Counted from the first letter of the stretch, positions 7,870 to 16,343 are shown. The stretch is DNA of 19,227 bases from Aquimarina sp. (GCA_002697475.1 NZVW01000079.1:1-19227); one strand, 5' to 3'. Numbers and translations: made by a program. Notes: generated by a model not told the origin, from the sequence alone.

Positions 7870-8054
7870 CGAGGTACAACAACACCTATACGATAATGCG
7901 GGTTGTGGTTTGATCGAAAGGTAAGTGCCTATTTGGTTTTTCGCCAAAGATTTAAATTTAGTATTTTAGAAAATATAAACTTTGGCTAAGTTCTAGATTG
8001 AAAACCTGTAACTTTCTACTATCGCACTACGCATAGCTAAACGTTGTGTGTTAT
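7870..8054. other. Fold-back spacer with nested inverted repeats, cassette-junction-like
   Basis: Fills the whole gap between the SIR2 stop and the next ATG. Nested complementary words, from outside in: ACAAC (7876) with GTTGT (8043); ATGCG (7896) with CGCAT (8030); GGTTTT (7935) with AAAACC (8001); GCCAAAG (7943) with CTTTGGC (7980). The ends, CGAGGTACAACAACACC and AACGTTGTGTGTTAT, abut stop and start codons. The plan resembles integron attC sites, but the GTTRRRY core is absent, so it is not called as one. I believe similar spacers occur in other Bacteroidota; this is from memory only. Confidence 0.5.
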
Positions 8055-8630
8055 ATGAAAACATCAGAAGAAAAAGATAAAATAAGAGCGGAATTTTATT
8101 CCTCAATTGACAAATCTGAAAATGATTTGGAGAAGAAAATCACCTATATTTCAGCAGGAGCTCTCGCTTTATCCATAACATTTATGGAAAAAATTGTTGA
8201 CTTGACTTCTGCAGAACACTTTTATCTTTTAATCGTTGGTTGGGTTTTACTTGCTCTGACACTTGCGGTAAATTTAATTTCGACTCTAACATCAAGAAAG
8301 TTGACAATGAAGAGTTTGAAAGACTTTGACGATGAAATAGAGGAATCGAAATTGATTAAAAATATTGCTAAAAGGAATAATTTAATAAGTAACTTGGACT
8401 TGGCTTCACTGATTAGCTTATTAATCGGAATATTCTTTGTTGTAATTTTTTGTTCAGTAAATTTAGATAATCGAAAAAATAATAATGATATGCCAGGAGG
8501 AAACGATAAAATAGAAAAAGGACGGGTAATTCAAACACCAAGACCTAGTACAAGCACTAGTACAAGTGGAAATAATGGAAATAGTGGCGGAAATAGCTCT
8601 TCTGGAGGTTCTACTTCAGACAAAAAATAA
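8055..8630 (+). CDS. Three-helix membrane protein with Ser/Gly/Asn-rich tail
   Basis: A 191-residue integral membrane protein of unknown family. After a charged amphipathic N-terminus (1-28), hydrophobic segments occur at about 29-46, 56-78 and 114-137, with a charged helical linker between the second and third. The last 50 residues are low complexity, with PRPSTSTSTSG and GNSGGNSSSGG runs, and lack membrane segments. The ATG at 8055 is chosen over the in-frame GTG at 8046 because it sits right at the end of the fold-back spacer. The helix layout is loosely like small membrane partners (for example SLATT-type) found with nucleotide- or NAD-linked defence effectors, but no diagnostic motif is visible. 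Being next to the SIR2 gene suggests a shared island, not proven cooperation. Confidence 0.75.
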   Translation: MKTSEEKDKIRAEFYSSIDKSENDLEKKITYISAGALALSITFMEKIVDLTSAEHFYLLIVGWVLLALTLAVNLISTLTSRKLTMKSLKDFDDEIEESKLIKNIAKRNNLISNLDLASLISLLIGIFFVVIFCSVNLDNRKNNNDMPGGNDKIEKGRVIQTPRPSTSTSTSGNNGNSGGNSSSGGSTSDKK

Positions 8631-8631
8631 A

Positions 8632-8855
8632 TACCCTTTGCTGCCACGCGAAATCGGAGATTCGACGTAGTCAATCTCTTCGCGTGGTATCATTTTCACT
8701 GGTGCTGTCAGAGCTAGCAATAGCTAATCACAGCTTCTACCTTATCTAATATATTTGAGGCTTTTAAAAGCTCAAAATACTCAGAATTTCCACACATGTT
8801 ATTTAGAGATATTGTTATAAATGAGGAACGAATTTTAAAGGCTTTGAAGAAATAG
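8632..8855. repeat. 224-bp direct repeat, left copy
   Basis: Matches 13370-13593 at a constant offset of 4738 bp with about 14 substitutions and no net indel (roughly 94% by eye). It begins TACCCTTTGCTGCC and ends TTTGAAGAAATAG. The first part folds into a strong hairpin, CCACGCGAA/TTCGCGTGG plus GAGATT/AATCTC. The second part carries a conserved minus-strand reading frame. Confidence 0.9.
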
Positions 8856-8860
8856 ACGAA
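8714..8860 (-). pseudogene. Minus-strand gene fossil in left repeat
   Basis: Open frame of 48 codons ending at TAG (8714-8716), with an in-frame stop upstream at 8861-8863 and no good start. It includes LNNMCGNSEYFELLKAS and DKVEAVISYC. The right repeat encodes the same peptide with a few conservative or synonymous changes, which implies it was once the C-terminus of a real protein. Family not recognised. Confidence 0.4.
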
Positions 8861-9427
8861 TCAATAGGATTAATAATAGTACCTCTTAACATAGTTAGAG
8901 TTATTGTAAATTACTATATCTTACACCGTTTGCTTAAAAAAATCAAAGACAAAATAGGATTAATATAATTCAATTTTATAATGGTTGAATAAACTTAAGC
9001 TGAAAAATTATTACAATTAATCCAAAAATTAGGGTAACATTTTGCCCTGCTACGAAACATGTAAAATGTGTAGGGCAATTAAGAACGTACGCTTTATCGA
9101 AAATACTCGATAAATAACAAATAATTATTTTAAAAAAATTACTTTTACACACCCTTAAATTGAATTTATTATTAAAAATTTAGAAAAAAACCTGCATCCA
9201 TTCTCTATCATTTTAATTTGAGATTTTACACAAGCATTTTTTAGCTTCTTATAAAGTATTTGTATTAATACAGAGCTTTATGTTTAGAAAAAAATAAATG
9301 ATAAGGTTAGAAACTAACTTAGTATAAACTCTAATCTTTAGCTTCTTTAAAATCTACTCCTTTTAATAAATTGAAAAATGATCTGGATTGTCTTGTAAAA
9401 CATTTTCTGAACTAATGAAAAATAAAC
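8856..9427. other. AT-rich intergenic region with two hairpins
   Basis: No gene seen. Contains GGGTAACATTTT at 9032-9043 (also present at 4428-4439), a stem TTGCCCT/AGGGCAA spanning 9042-9078, and a perfect 8-bp hairpin TTTATCGA-aaatac-TCGATAAA at 9093-9114. The remainder is very A/T-rich and probably holds the promoter of the large gene at 9428, but no clear TAnnTTTG box is present. Confidence 0.55.
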
Positions 9428-12400
9428 ATGAATAAAAAACTACTTATTTTTATTGCTCTATGTATCATAGGTTTTATGGGAAAAGCTCAGTGCCCTATGC
9501 CATACCAAATAGACACCTATAATAAAACAACCAATTCTATAACATTAGGATGGAATTCAGGAAACAATGCATTAACAGGTGATTTTGAAATAGAATATGG
9601 CTATAAAAACTTCATACGTGGAACTGGAACTATAATTTATAGTTCAGTGCCGGGTATTGAAATCAGCAATTTAAATTCGAATACACCATATGATTTCTAT
9701 ATAACGAATACCTGTGGAAGTACACCTACTACATCTGATCTTTATCAAGATGCTACACTTGCTGATTACTGTAATGGAGATAAGTTTTTAGATCCTGGTT
9801 TTGAAGATAATTATGTAGGCGTTTATTATGAATCTTACAATATTATACCAAACTCTACAAGTCAAAGAGTAATTTTAGATTTTGAAGTGTTTGAATTATC
9901 TGCCGATGCTACATTAAAAATATGGGAAAGCAATAACTCCTTTGGAGATCCAATAGCGGTTTTCGATAATAATACCCTCCCTACAGAGTCTATCGTTTCA
10001 ACAGCAGCCAACGGAGAGCTTTATGCTGTATTTGAATCAACTAATGTAGCAAATAATGCAATGGGATGGGTTGGTAACGTTACTTGTGTAGACAAGCCGC
10101 AATGTAACACCCCTAGAAATATCAATGCAACAAATATTACCTATAATACAATTACTCTAGAATGGTTAAAAAGTACAGAAAATAGAACGTTTATAGAATA
10201 TGGGCCTAAAGATTTTGCAATTGGTACTGGTGAAACAACAGAAACATTTTCAAATACAATAACAATATCTTCTTTAAATGAATTCACTGAATATGATTTT
10301 TACTTCACTGAAGAATGCGATAACTTAAGTTTGAGTGATACCAAAAAAAAATCGTTTACCACTAAAGAACGTTGTGAATCAAACATAACATTTGGACATC
10401 TTGAGCCTTATGAATTAAATCAAGTAAAAATACATAACGTAAATTTTCAGCTTAATGAAGAGTGGCAAGTGGAATATGGTATAAAAGGCTTTACACTTGG
10501 TGAAGGTATGACAGCTAATTATTCTACTACAGATGCTATCATCGGAGACTTGGATAACGATACAGAATATGACTTTTATTTAAGGAACAAGTGTGGTGAA
10601 CGTTTTGGTGGTTCAATTGGACCTTTTACTACGAAAACAAATGTTGATTACTGTACTGAGGGTAAAATATATGATAGAGGGGGTCAAGATCAAGTTTATA
10701 CCGATTATCAAAGCGCAACAGATATATACATATATCTAAGTGATAATACCCGAGCTCGATTTGTAATAAATTGGTTAAGGCTTGGTGATTATGAATCTGT
10801 AAAGGTATATGATGGTCCAGATTCTAATAGTCCTCTATTAAATTCTTTTGATCGCGACTCTTCTTTTATGGAGTTCGTCTCCTCAGGAAATAGTAGTGTC
10901 ATATTCATTGATGTAAAAGGTGATAGTTATGGTTACACAGAAACAAAATGGAACATAGACCTTATTTGCGAACCAACTCCTAATTGCGAAGAAGTTACAA
11001 ATTTTCAAGTTGTAAATTCTAAATTAACCCATGACCAATGTGAATTGAATTGGACTAAAACGTCAAACTTAAATGATAATTACAGTATTGAGTATGGATT
11101 AGAAGGATTTGAAAGAGGAACAGGAATCACTGTAGGCACAAATGAAAATTTTATCAACCTGGTTAACCTAAGTAAGTCAACTACATATCAAGCTTATATT
11201 ACAACTGTATGTGCAGCAGGAGGTCAAGATAATATCTATGTTAAACCACTGACTTTTAAGACAACTCCTAATTATTTTGGAGGAGATAAATTTACTGACG
11301 ATGGAGGAATCGATAATGATATCCCTGAAAATCAAACGAAAATTACAACCATTTACCCTAGAGCTGATGGAGAAAGAATTCGTATTACTTTTGATTATAT
11401 TGATCTTATGACCAATTACAATAACAGTTCATTAAAAATATATAGCGGTATTAACACAAATTCTGAAGTCATTGTTCAATTAAGCAATACAAGTGATTTT
11501 GAAGACAAAGGTTACTCTTTCTCTTCTGAGGACCCGAATGGAGCTATCACAATTGAATTTATTAGTAATGACTATTATTCAAATTATTATTCAAGAGGTT
11601 GGGAAGCTGATATTAATAGTGAGCTAATTCCGGATTGTAGCGAGCCATTTAATATTTCAACCAGTAGATTTACCCATAATGAAATAAATTTAGCTTGGGA
11701 GTCAGAAACTGACGTCTCCGAATGGAAAATTGAATATGGACCAAAAAACTTTATTAGGGGGAATGGACTAATAAAAAACACTACTGATAAAACTGTTCTT
11801 ATCACAGACTTGTCTCCTAGTACTGAATATGATTTCTATATCTCCTCTAAATGTGATAGTGGTAATTACAATGATTATGCACGTGTTTACCAGGAAAAAA
11901 CAAGGAAAGACTTCTCAAGCGGAGACTTATTAACATCGAATGATGAAGTTACAAAGATATATCCTGATAATGTTAACGAAAGAATTAGAATCGAATTTAC
12001 AAATTTCAATATTGAACCATATAATCAAAGCCATAGGAAAAGTGAAGTAGTAGTAAATTTCTTAAATGACCGAACTATATACAACTATTACAGTTGTTAT
12101 GCTTTTAATTATGACTCTAAATTGTATCCTGTAGTTTCTGAAAAAGAAGATGGAACTTTAACTCTTTTTCAAAATATAGATGGATCTTCATATTGGGAAG
12201 CAAGAATATTTAGCGAGCCTAAACCCACCTGTGTGACAACAAATGAAAAAGATTTTTTGTTTCAACGCGTAAGTAATACAGAAGTGGAGCTTATTTGGGA
12301 AAAAAATGACGAAAACACAACATATAAAGTTGAATATGGTCCTGTTGGTTTTTCTTTAGGGACAGGAATAACCAAAGATTTTGATAGTAATAGGCAATTT

Positions 12401-13285
12401 TTGGAGTCAGAACTTCGCAGACCTTACCATACATTTAATACTGAAAATGACCTATTTGATGAAAATTTAACTTATTATTCTATCATTCTTGATAATCTGG
12501 AAGAAGACACAGAATACGAGTTCTATATCACAGCTATTTGTCCAGATGGTTTTGTTAGCACTTATCCAGTGCCAAAACTAGTCAAAACAACTCCCAATAT
12601 ACTTGATGAAGGCATATACACTACAAGTTCCGCTGGACAATTAAAACAAAGAAAGCATTGGACTATATTAGGGCAACTTGAAAACACAACGATCTGTCCT
12701 AACTCAACTGAAGAAAATATAGTTGCAAGATTGAAGAGATTAGATATACCTGAAAATTATTACAATGGAGATCCCTTTACGGTATTTAATAATAATAATA
12801 CTAAAGATGAAAGTACAATATTATTCTCCTCTTTTTATGAAATTGACTATAATGACAATGAAATTGTTGTAAAAGCGAACAGCGAAAATGGCTGTTTGAC
12901 ATTTAACTTCTCGCACCGAGATAGTCATGGTTTTCTTTACTTTCACGAAACCTTAGAGGAGTGGGATCAAGCTATTAGAAATGATGGTTGGATTGTCGAA
13001 ATTAGTTCAGAACCAAAATCCATCCTAAGCATAGAAGATATAGATTATAAAAGAGAAATACAGTTGTACCCTAACCCTTCTAAGAATTATTTCTTTATAA
13101 AAAGTAATTCGGATTTAAAAATTGAGGAGATTAGTATAAAGGATATTACTGGTAGGAATGTCCAACAATATTTCAATACTAATTTCAATCAAAAACTTGA
13201 ATTTAACTTACAATCAGGTACCTACTTTGTAGTTATTATAACAGAAAATAAAAAAATGAGTATTGAAAAAATTATTGTGCAATAA
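9428..13285 (+). CDS. Large modular T9SS-secreted surface protein with FnIII-like and CUB-like modules
   Basis: A 1285-residue exported protein. The signal peptide (1-20) ends GKAQ. Six fibronectin-III-like modules each carry an IEYG-x3-F-x2-GTG signature (about residues 55, 257, 348, 554, 768, 968), usually followed by L-x4-TEYDFYI and a Cys. CUB-like modules alternate with them: 113-220 (CNGDKFLDPG), 408-515 (CTEGKIYDRGG with LKVYDG-type strand), 615-733, a degenerate one at 829-930, and a divergent one at about 1058-1194. The C-terminal 78 residues are a type A T9SS sorting domain: YPNPSKNYF at 1214-1222, then a beta sandwich ending EKIIVQ. It is likely exported by type IX secretion and displayed or released, in an adhesive or binding role. 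It sits between two 224-bp direct repeats. Confidence 0.9.
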   Translation: MNKKLLIFIALCIIGFMGKAQCPMPYQIDTYNKTTNSITLGWNSGNNALTGDFEIEYGYKNFIRGTGTIIYSSVPGIEISNLNSNTPYDFYITNTCGSTPTTSDLYQDATLADYCNGDKFLDPGFEDNYVGVYYESYNIIPNSTSQRVILDFEVFELSADATLKIWESNNSFGDPIAVFDNNTLPTESIVSTAANGELYAVFESTNVANNAMGWVGNVTCVDKPQCNTPRNINATNITYNTITLEWLKSTENRTFIEYGPKDFAIGTGETTETFSNTITISSLNEFTEYDFYFTEECDNLSLSDTKKKSFTTKERCESNITFGHLEPYELNQVKIHNVNFQLNEEWQVEYGIKGFTLGEGMTANYSTTDAIIGDLDNDTEYDFYLRNKCGERFGGSIGPFTTKTNVDYCTEGKIYDRGGQDQVYTDYQSATDIYIYLSDNTRARFVINWLRLGDYESVKVYDGPDSNSPLLNSFDRDSSFMEFVSSGNSSVIFIDVKGDSYGYTETKWNIDLICEPTPNCEEVTNFQVVNSKLTHDQCELNWTKTSNLNDNYSIEYGLEGFERGTGITVGTNENFINLVNLSKSTTYQAYITTVCAAGGQDNIYVKPLTFKTTPNYFGGDKFTDDGGIDNDIPENQTKITTIYPRADGERIRITFDYIDLMTNYNNSSLKIYSGINTNSEVIVQLSNTSDFEDKGYSFSSEDPNGAITIEFISNDYYSNYYSRGWEADINSELIPDCSEPFNISTSRFTHNEINLAWESETDVSEWKIEYGPKNFIRGNGLIKNTTDKTVLITDLSPSTEYDFYISSKCDSGNYNDYARVYQEKTRKDFSSGDLLTSNDEVTKIYPDNVNERIRIEFTNFNIEPYNQSHRKSEVVVNFLNDRTIYNYYSCYAFNYDSKLYPVVSEKEDGTLTLFQNIDGSSYWEARIFSEPKPTCVTTNEKDFLFQRVSNTEVELIWEKNDENTTYKVEYGPVGFSLGTGITKDFDSNRQFLESELRRPYHTFNTENDLFDENLTYYSIILDNLEEDTEYEFYITAICPDGFVSTYPVPKLVKTTPNILDEGIYTTSSAGQLKQRKHWTILGQLENTTICPNSTEENIVARLKRLDIPENYYNGDPFTVFNNNNTKDESTILFSSFYEIDYNDNEIVVKANSENGCLTFNFSHRDSHGFLYFHETLEEWDQAIRNDGWIVEISSEPKSILSIEDIDYKREIQLYPNPSKNYFFIKSNSDLKIEEISIKDITGRNVQQYFNTNFNQKLEFNLQSGTYFVVIITENKKMSIEKIIVQ

Positions 13286-13369
13286 TTACATATTCCACAC
13301 ATCAAAGTTGCTATCACAGGTAGACAAGTATAACCATGATGCTTTTCTATAACAATTGTAGTAATTTAT

Positions 13370-13593
13370 TACCCTTTGCTGCCGCGCGAAATCGAAGATT
13401 CGACGTAGTCAATCTCTTCGCGTGGTATCAATTTCTCTGGTGCTGTCAGAGCTAGCAATAGCTAATCACGGCTTCCACCTTATCAAATGTTTTTGAGGCT
13501 TTTAAAAGCTCAAAATACTCAGAATTTCCACACGTGTTGTTTAGAGATATTGTGATCAATGAGGAATGAATTTTAAAGGCTTTGAAGAAATAG
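13370..13593. repeat. 224-bp direct repeat, right copy
   Basis: Second copy of 8632-8855, with the same start and end words and no net indel. Its hairpin differs by one wobble-preserving change (CCGCGCGAA against TTCGCGTGG). It lies 84 nt after the stop of the large surface protein. Confidence 0.9.
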
Positions 13594-13607
13594 TGGGTAG
13601 AAAGTAT
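13452..13607 (-). pseudogene. Minus-strand gene fossil in right repeat
   Basis: Open frame ending at TAG (13452-13454), bounded upstream by TAA at 13608-13610, with no convincing start. It shares LNNTCGNSEYFELLKAS and DKVEAVISYC with the left copy. The ATG of the left copy is ACG here, so that codon was probably never the start. Confidence 0.4.
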
Positions 13608-13675
13608 TTATTATGATAAACTTATAAATCCTTTATAAATATAGATATTTGTACCGGTATATACATTCTCACTCT

Positions 13676-14143
13676 ATGGATAATCAAGAAGAAATTGATC
13701 AATTTGTTCAGAACTGTTTTATTGGTAAAGTAGATGAAGTTCTTGAATCCCTGGATAAAGGAATAAATCCTAACGTAAAAAGTTCATATGGTCAAACACC
13801 TATCATAGCTGCCATCAACGGTGAGAATTTGGAAATAGTAGGTTGCTTGATAACCTGGATGGTAGATCTCAATACAGGAGATTGGACACCACTTCATGAA
13901 CTATTTGATACAGCAATTGATAGGATGATTCAAAATAATGAAACCGAAGTTTCTTCAACACTCTTGAAAATATTAGAAGAATTATTAAAATCTGGTGCGG
14001 ATTTAAATAAAAAAAATAAGGACGGGAAAACGCCTTTAGATTCCATTAGGGTGTATGCAAGAACTGAAAAGTCATTTAACCATTTGAAAGACTGTTTTCG
14101 AAGTGTGATAAGTGATATAGATGAGAGGATTAAAATGAATTAA
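13676..14143 (+). CDS. Small ankyrin-repeat protein
   Basis: A 155-residue soluble protein with about three to four ankyrin repeats: residues 10-37 (GKVDEVLESLDKGINPN), 38-67 (GQTPIIAAINGENLEIVGCL), 68-110 (WTPLHELFDTAID, ending LLKSGADLN), and a partial one from 116 (KDGKTPLDSI). Ankyrin repeats bind other proteins; nothing enzymatic is visible. The ATG at 13676 is preferred to the in-frame TTG at 13649 because it directly precedes the typical acidic N-terminus. Small ankyrin proteins often serve as immunity or adaptor proteins beside secreted effectors, but no toxin domain is seen in the neighbouring surface protein, so that role is speculative. Confidence 0.85.
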   Translation: MDNQEEIDQFVQNCFIGKVDEVLESLDKGINPNVKSSYGQTPIIAAINGENLEIVGCLITWMVDLNTGDWTPLHELFDTAIDRMIQNNETEVSSTLLKILEELLKSGADLNKKNKDGKTPLDSIRVYARTEKSFNHLKDCFRSVISDIDERIKMN

Positions 14144-14157
14144 TCTTTGCCCCACTA

Positions 14158-14333
14158 CACAAAGTTTGATTTTCCTTCGTCAAGCTCAGGACAGGCTCTA
14201 ATCTTTGATTTCCAGACTTAGCGCTACGATAGCCAGTTAGTGTGAGCCGTCTGTGTTGAACTGCGTTTTTAAAATATGTGTACTTTTATACATATACAAT
14301 TGTTGGATACAATTAAATCTTACTGAGATAACC
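14158..14333. repeat. Duplicated AraC control region, distal copy
   Basis: Matches 14369-14544 at an exact offset of 211 bp, with about 21 differences over 176 bp and no net indel. The last 70 bp or so differ at only one position. It contains a flavobacterial dispersed-repeat core, TCAAGCTCAGGACAGGCT, in its left part. Confidence 0.88.
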
Positions 14334-14368
14334 CGATAGCGCGGATTTGTAATCCGTATATACTGTTT

Positions 14369-14544
14369 CACAAAGCCTGACTATCCTTCGTTAAGCTCAG
14401 GGCAGGCTTGGATCTTTGATTTCCTGACTTAGCGCTAAGATAGCTAGCTATTATGAGCTGTCTGTGCTGTACTGGATTTTTAAAATATGTGTACTTTTAT
14501 ACCTATACAATTGTTGGATACAATTAAATCTTACTGAGATAACC
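14369..14544. repeat. Duplicated AraC control region, proximal copy
   Basis: Ends 6 nt before the AraC start codon, so it holds the native leader and probably the promoter. The conserved right half contains TATACAATTGTTGG. The word TACAATTG is one mismatch from the Bacteroidota -7 box TAnnTTTG. A small hairpin, CGGATT-tgt-AATCCG (14342-14356), separates the two copies. Confidence 0.88.
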
Positions 14545-14550
14545 ACAAGC

Positions 14551-15402
14551 ATGAATCGCGAAATAATAGATATACATGATTATACTATTTTATTAGAAGA
14601 GGCTTCTACGGATCACCGTATCATTGATTCCTGTTTTTTTGACGAACCTGTGATAGCTATAGCCTTTTATGGTGCAGGGGATGTTGGTCTTACAGTAAAG
14701 TTTGATGACAAGACCAAGGAATTCCATCATACTAAAGGCATGGTTTTATCTTTTTATGCTGATGATAAAGTAGCGTTTGAACATAATGTTTCCAGACTAA
14801 GATCCCTGCAATGCCTGGTCATCGCAACAACTGTTAAAAATATAGATAAACTACCTTATGGTGAAGGTCAGTTTATGGAACAATTTTTACATCAACTGGT
14901 ACACCCAAAAGATCATTATGTCGAGGGCCCCTTATTTCATATGAGTCCGGAAATGTTTCTGCTAGTAGAACAATTCTTTACTCATACCTATGAAGGAGAA
15001 ATTAAAATGATGTTCTATAAAAGCCATATCACAGCCTTACTTTCACATTATTTTGGACAATTGGCTAATCAGCAATCCATAAAAACAAATACGGAACAAT
15101 TAGAAAAAATTAACCTGGCTCAGGAAATATTAGTATCCAATTTAGAAAATCCACCTTCCCTAACAGAACTTGCTCACAGTATAGGCACCAATACCAATAC
15201 CTTAAAAATAGAATTCAAAGCAAAATTTGGTGTTCCTGTTTTCAAGTACCTACAAAACGAACGTTTAAAGAAAGCCCACCATTTAATTAAGAATGAGAAA
15301 AAAACGATTCAAGAAGCTGCCTGGGCCGTGGGGTATGATAGCTTAGGTTCTTTCTCTAACGCTTTTGAAAAAAAGTTTGGCTATAGACCTAGTCAGGTAT
15401 AA
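14551..15402 (+). CDS. AraC family transcriptional regulator
   Basis: A 283-residue DNA-binding regulator. The C-terminal 81 residues (from about 203) form the paired helix-turn-helix domain: SLTELAHSIGTNTNTLKIEF for the first, then IQEAAWAVGYDSLGSFSNAF and the family end motif KKFGYRPSQV. The N-terminal 200 residues are a beta-rich ligand or dimerisation region without a recognisable cupin motif. The start at 14551 is chosen over the longer in-frame ATG at 14464, because the extra 29 residues are hydrophobic and come from the duplicated non-coding repeat. The oxidoreductase gene follows 90 nt downstream in the same direction with its own promoter and is a natural candidate target. Confidence 0.92.
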   Translation: MNREIIDIHDYTILLEEASTDHRIIDSCFFDEPVIAIAFYGAGDVGLTVKFDDKTKEFHHTKGMVLSFYADDKVAFEHNVSRLRSLQCLVIATTVKNIDKLPYGEGQFMEQFLHQLVHPKDHYVEGPLFHMSPEMFLLVEQFFTHTYEGEIKMMFYKSHITALLSHYFGQLANQQSIKTNTEQLEKINLAQEILVSNLENPPSLTELAHSIGTNTNTLKIEFKAKFGVPVFKYLQNERLKKAHHLIKNEKKTIQEAAWAVGYDSLGSFSNAFEKKFGYRPSQV

Positions 15403-15440
15403 TATTCCTTTCGAATAAATCATACTTCTTTTTGAATAAG

Positions 15441-15468
15441 TTGCTGGTTCAAAGCTACTTTAACTTTG
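15441..15468 (+). promoter_or_regulatory. Bacteroidota-type promoter (TTG-N17-TAACTTTG)
   Basis: TTG at 15441-15443 and TAACTTTG at 15461-15468, separated by 17 nt, fit the -33/-7 consensus TTTG and TAnnTTTG. Transcription would begin near 15475, leaving a short A-rich leader before the ATG at 15493. Confidence 0.8.
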
Positions 15469-15492
15469 TATCATACTTAAAAATTAAAAATT

Positions 15493-16335
15493 ATGAAATC
15501 AAACATTTTAGTTATCGGAGGAACCGGTAAAACCGGTCGCAGAGTAGCAGAAAATTTGACACAAACAGGGCATAACGTACGTGTTGTAGGTAGAAAAACT
15601 GATCCGGCCTTTGATTGGGAAAACCCGGAAACGTATGAGGACGCTTTAAAAGGCATGGACAGAGCCTATATTGTCTATTATCCTGATTTGGCTGTTCCTG
15701 GCGCTAGGGATGCCATTAAAGCACTTACAGAAAAAGCGTTAGAAGCTGGTTTGGAAAAAGTAGTACTGCTTTCAGGTAAAGGAGAAAGTGAGGCTGAAGC
15801 TTGTGAGGACATCGTTGCCAATTCGGGCTTAAATTATACGTTGGTCAGAGCGTCCTGGTTTAATCAAAATTTTAGTGAAGGAGCATTTTTGGATTTCGTA
15901 TTGGGTGGTACGGTGGCACTCCCCATGCCTGAAGCTGAAATTCCATTTGTGGATGCAGATGACATTGCAGATGTTGTATCCAAAGTACTAATTGATGATT
16001 CCTATAATGGACAAACTATAACGGTTACCGGGCCTCAAAAAAGAACTTTTAATGAGGTGGTGAAAATAATGGCTGATGCTGCTCAAAGACCAATTCAATT
16101 TGTACCTATTTCCATTGACGAGTTCAAAGATGGAATGCGAAAGGCAGGATTACCAGATTCTTATGTATGGTTATTTGGGTATTTATTTCAGGAGGTATTA
16201 GGAAACCCTGATAACCAGAAGGTTTCTAATGATGTGGCTAAAGTGTTGGGTAGACCTGCTAAAGATTTTGAAACCTATGCTAAACAAACAGCTGCTACCA
16301 GAATTTGGGATGTAGCCATAGCCCAAACCAACTAA
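15493..16335 (+). CDS. NmrA-like NAD(P)-binding oxidoreductase
   Basis: A 280-residue atypical short-chain dehydrogenase of the NmrA/NAD(P)H-binding type. The Rossmann dinucleotide loop GGTGKTG is at residues 9-15, followed by the second strand VRVVGR, whose basic residues suit NADP(H). The segment VVLLSGKGE replaces the usual catalytic Tyr-x3-Lys region, and LVRASWFNQNF is typical of this subgroup. Proteins like this act as redox sensors or reduce small electrophiles and quinones; the substrate cannot be told. It is transcribed from a clear upstream promoter and lies 90 nt after an AraC regulator, an arrangement often seen for regulator and target. A hairpin follows the stop. Confidence 0.9.
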   Translation: MKSNILVIGGTGKTGRRVAENLTQTGHNVRVVGRKTDPAFDWENPETYEDALKGMDRAYIVYYPDLAVPGARDAIKALTEKALEAGLEKVVLLSGKGESEAEACEDIVANSGLNYTLVRASWFNQNFSEGAFLDFVLGGTVALPMPEAEIPFVDADDIADVVSKVLIDDSYNGQTITVTGPQKRTFNEVVKIMADAAQRPIQFVPISIDEFKDGMRKAGLPDSYVWLFGYLFQEVLGNPDNQKVSNDVAKVLGRPAKDFETYAKQTAATRIWDVAIAQTN

Positions 16336-16343
16336 CCAATTAA

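Noticed and set aside
7870..8054. Canonical integron attC site
   Set aside because: The RYYYAAC and GTTRRRY core pair is missing and no integrase gene is in the window, so only a cassette-like spacer is claimed.
11587..11805. Minus-strand open frame within the large surface protein
   Set aside because: Antisense shadow of an FnIII-like module with conserved sense-strand motifs.
14342..14356. tRNA fragment suggested by a CGGATT-tgt-AATCCG stem
   Set aside because: Only one small stem is present; no acceptor, D or T arm can be built around it.
14464..14550. N-terminal extension of the first AraC protein
   Set aside because: These 29 codons come from the duplicated non-coding control region; the ATG at 14551 gives a normal family length.
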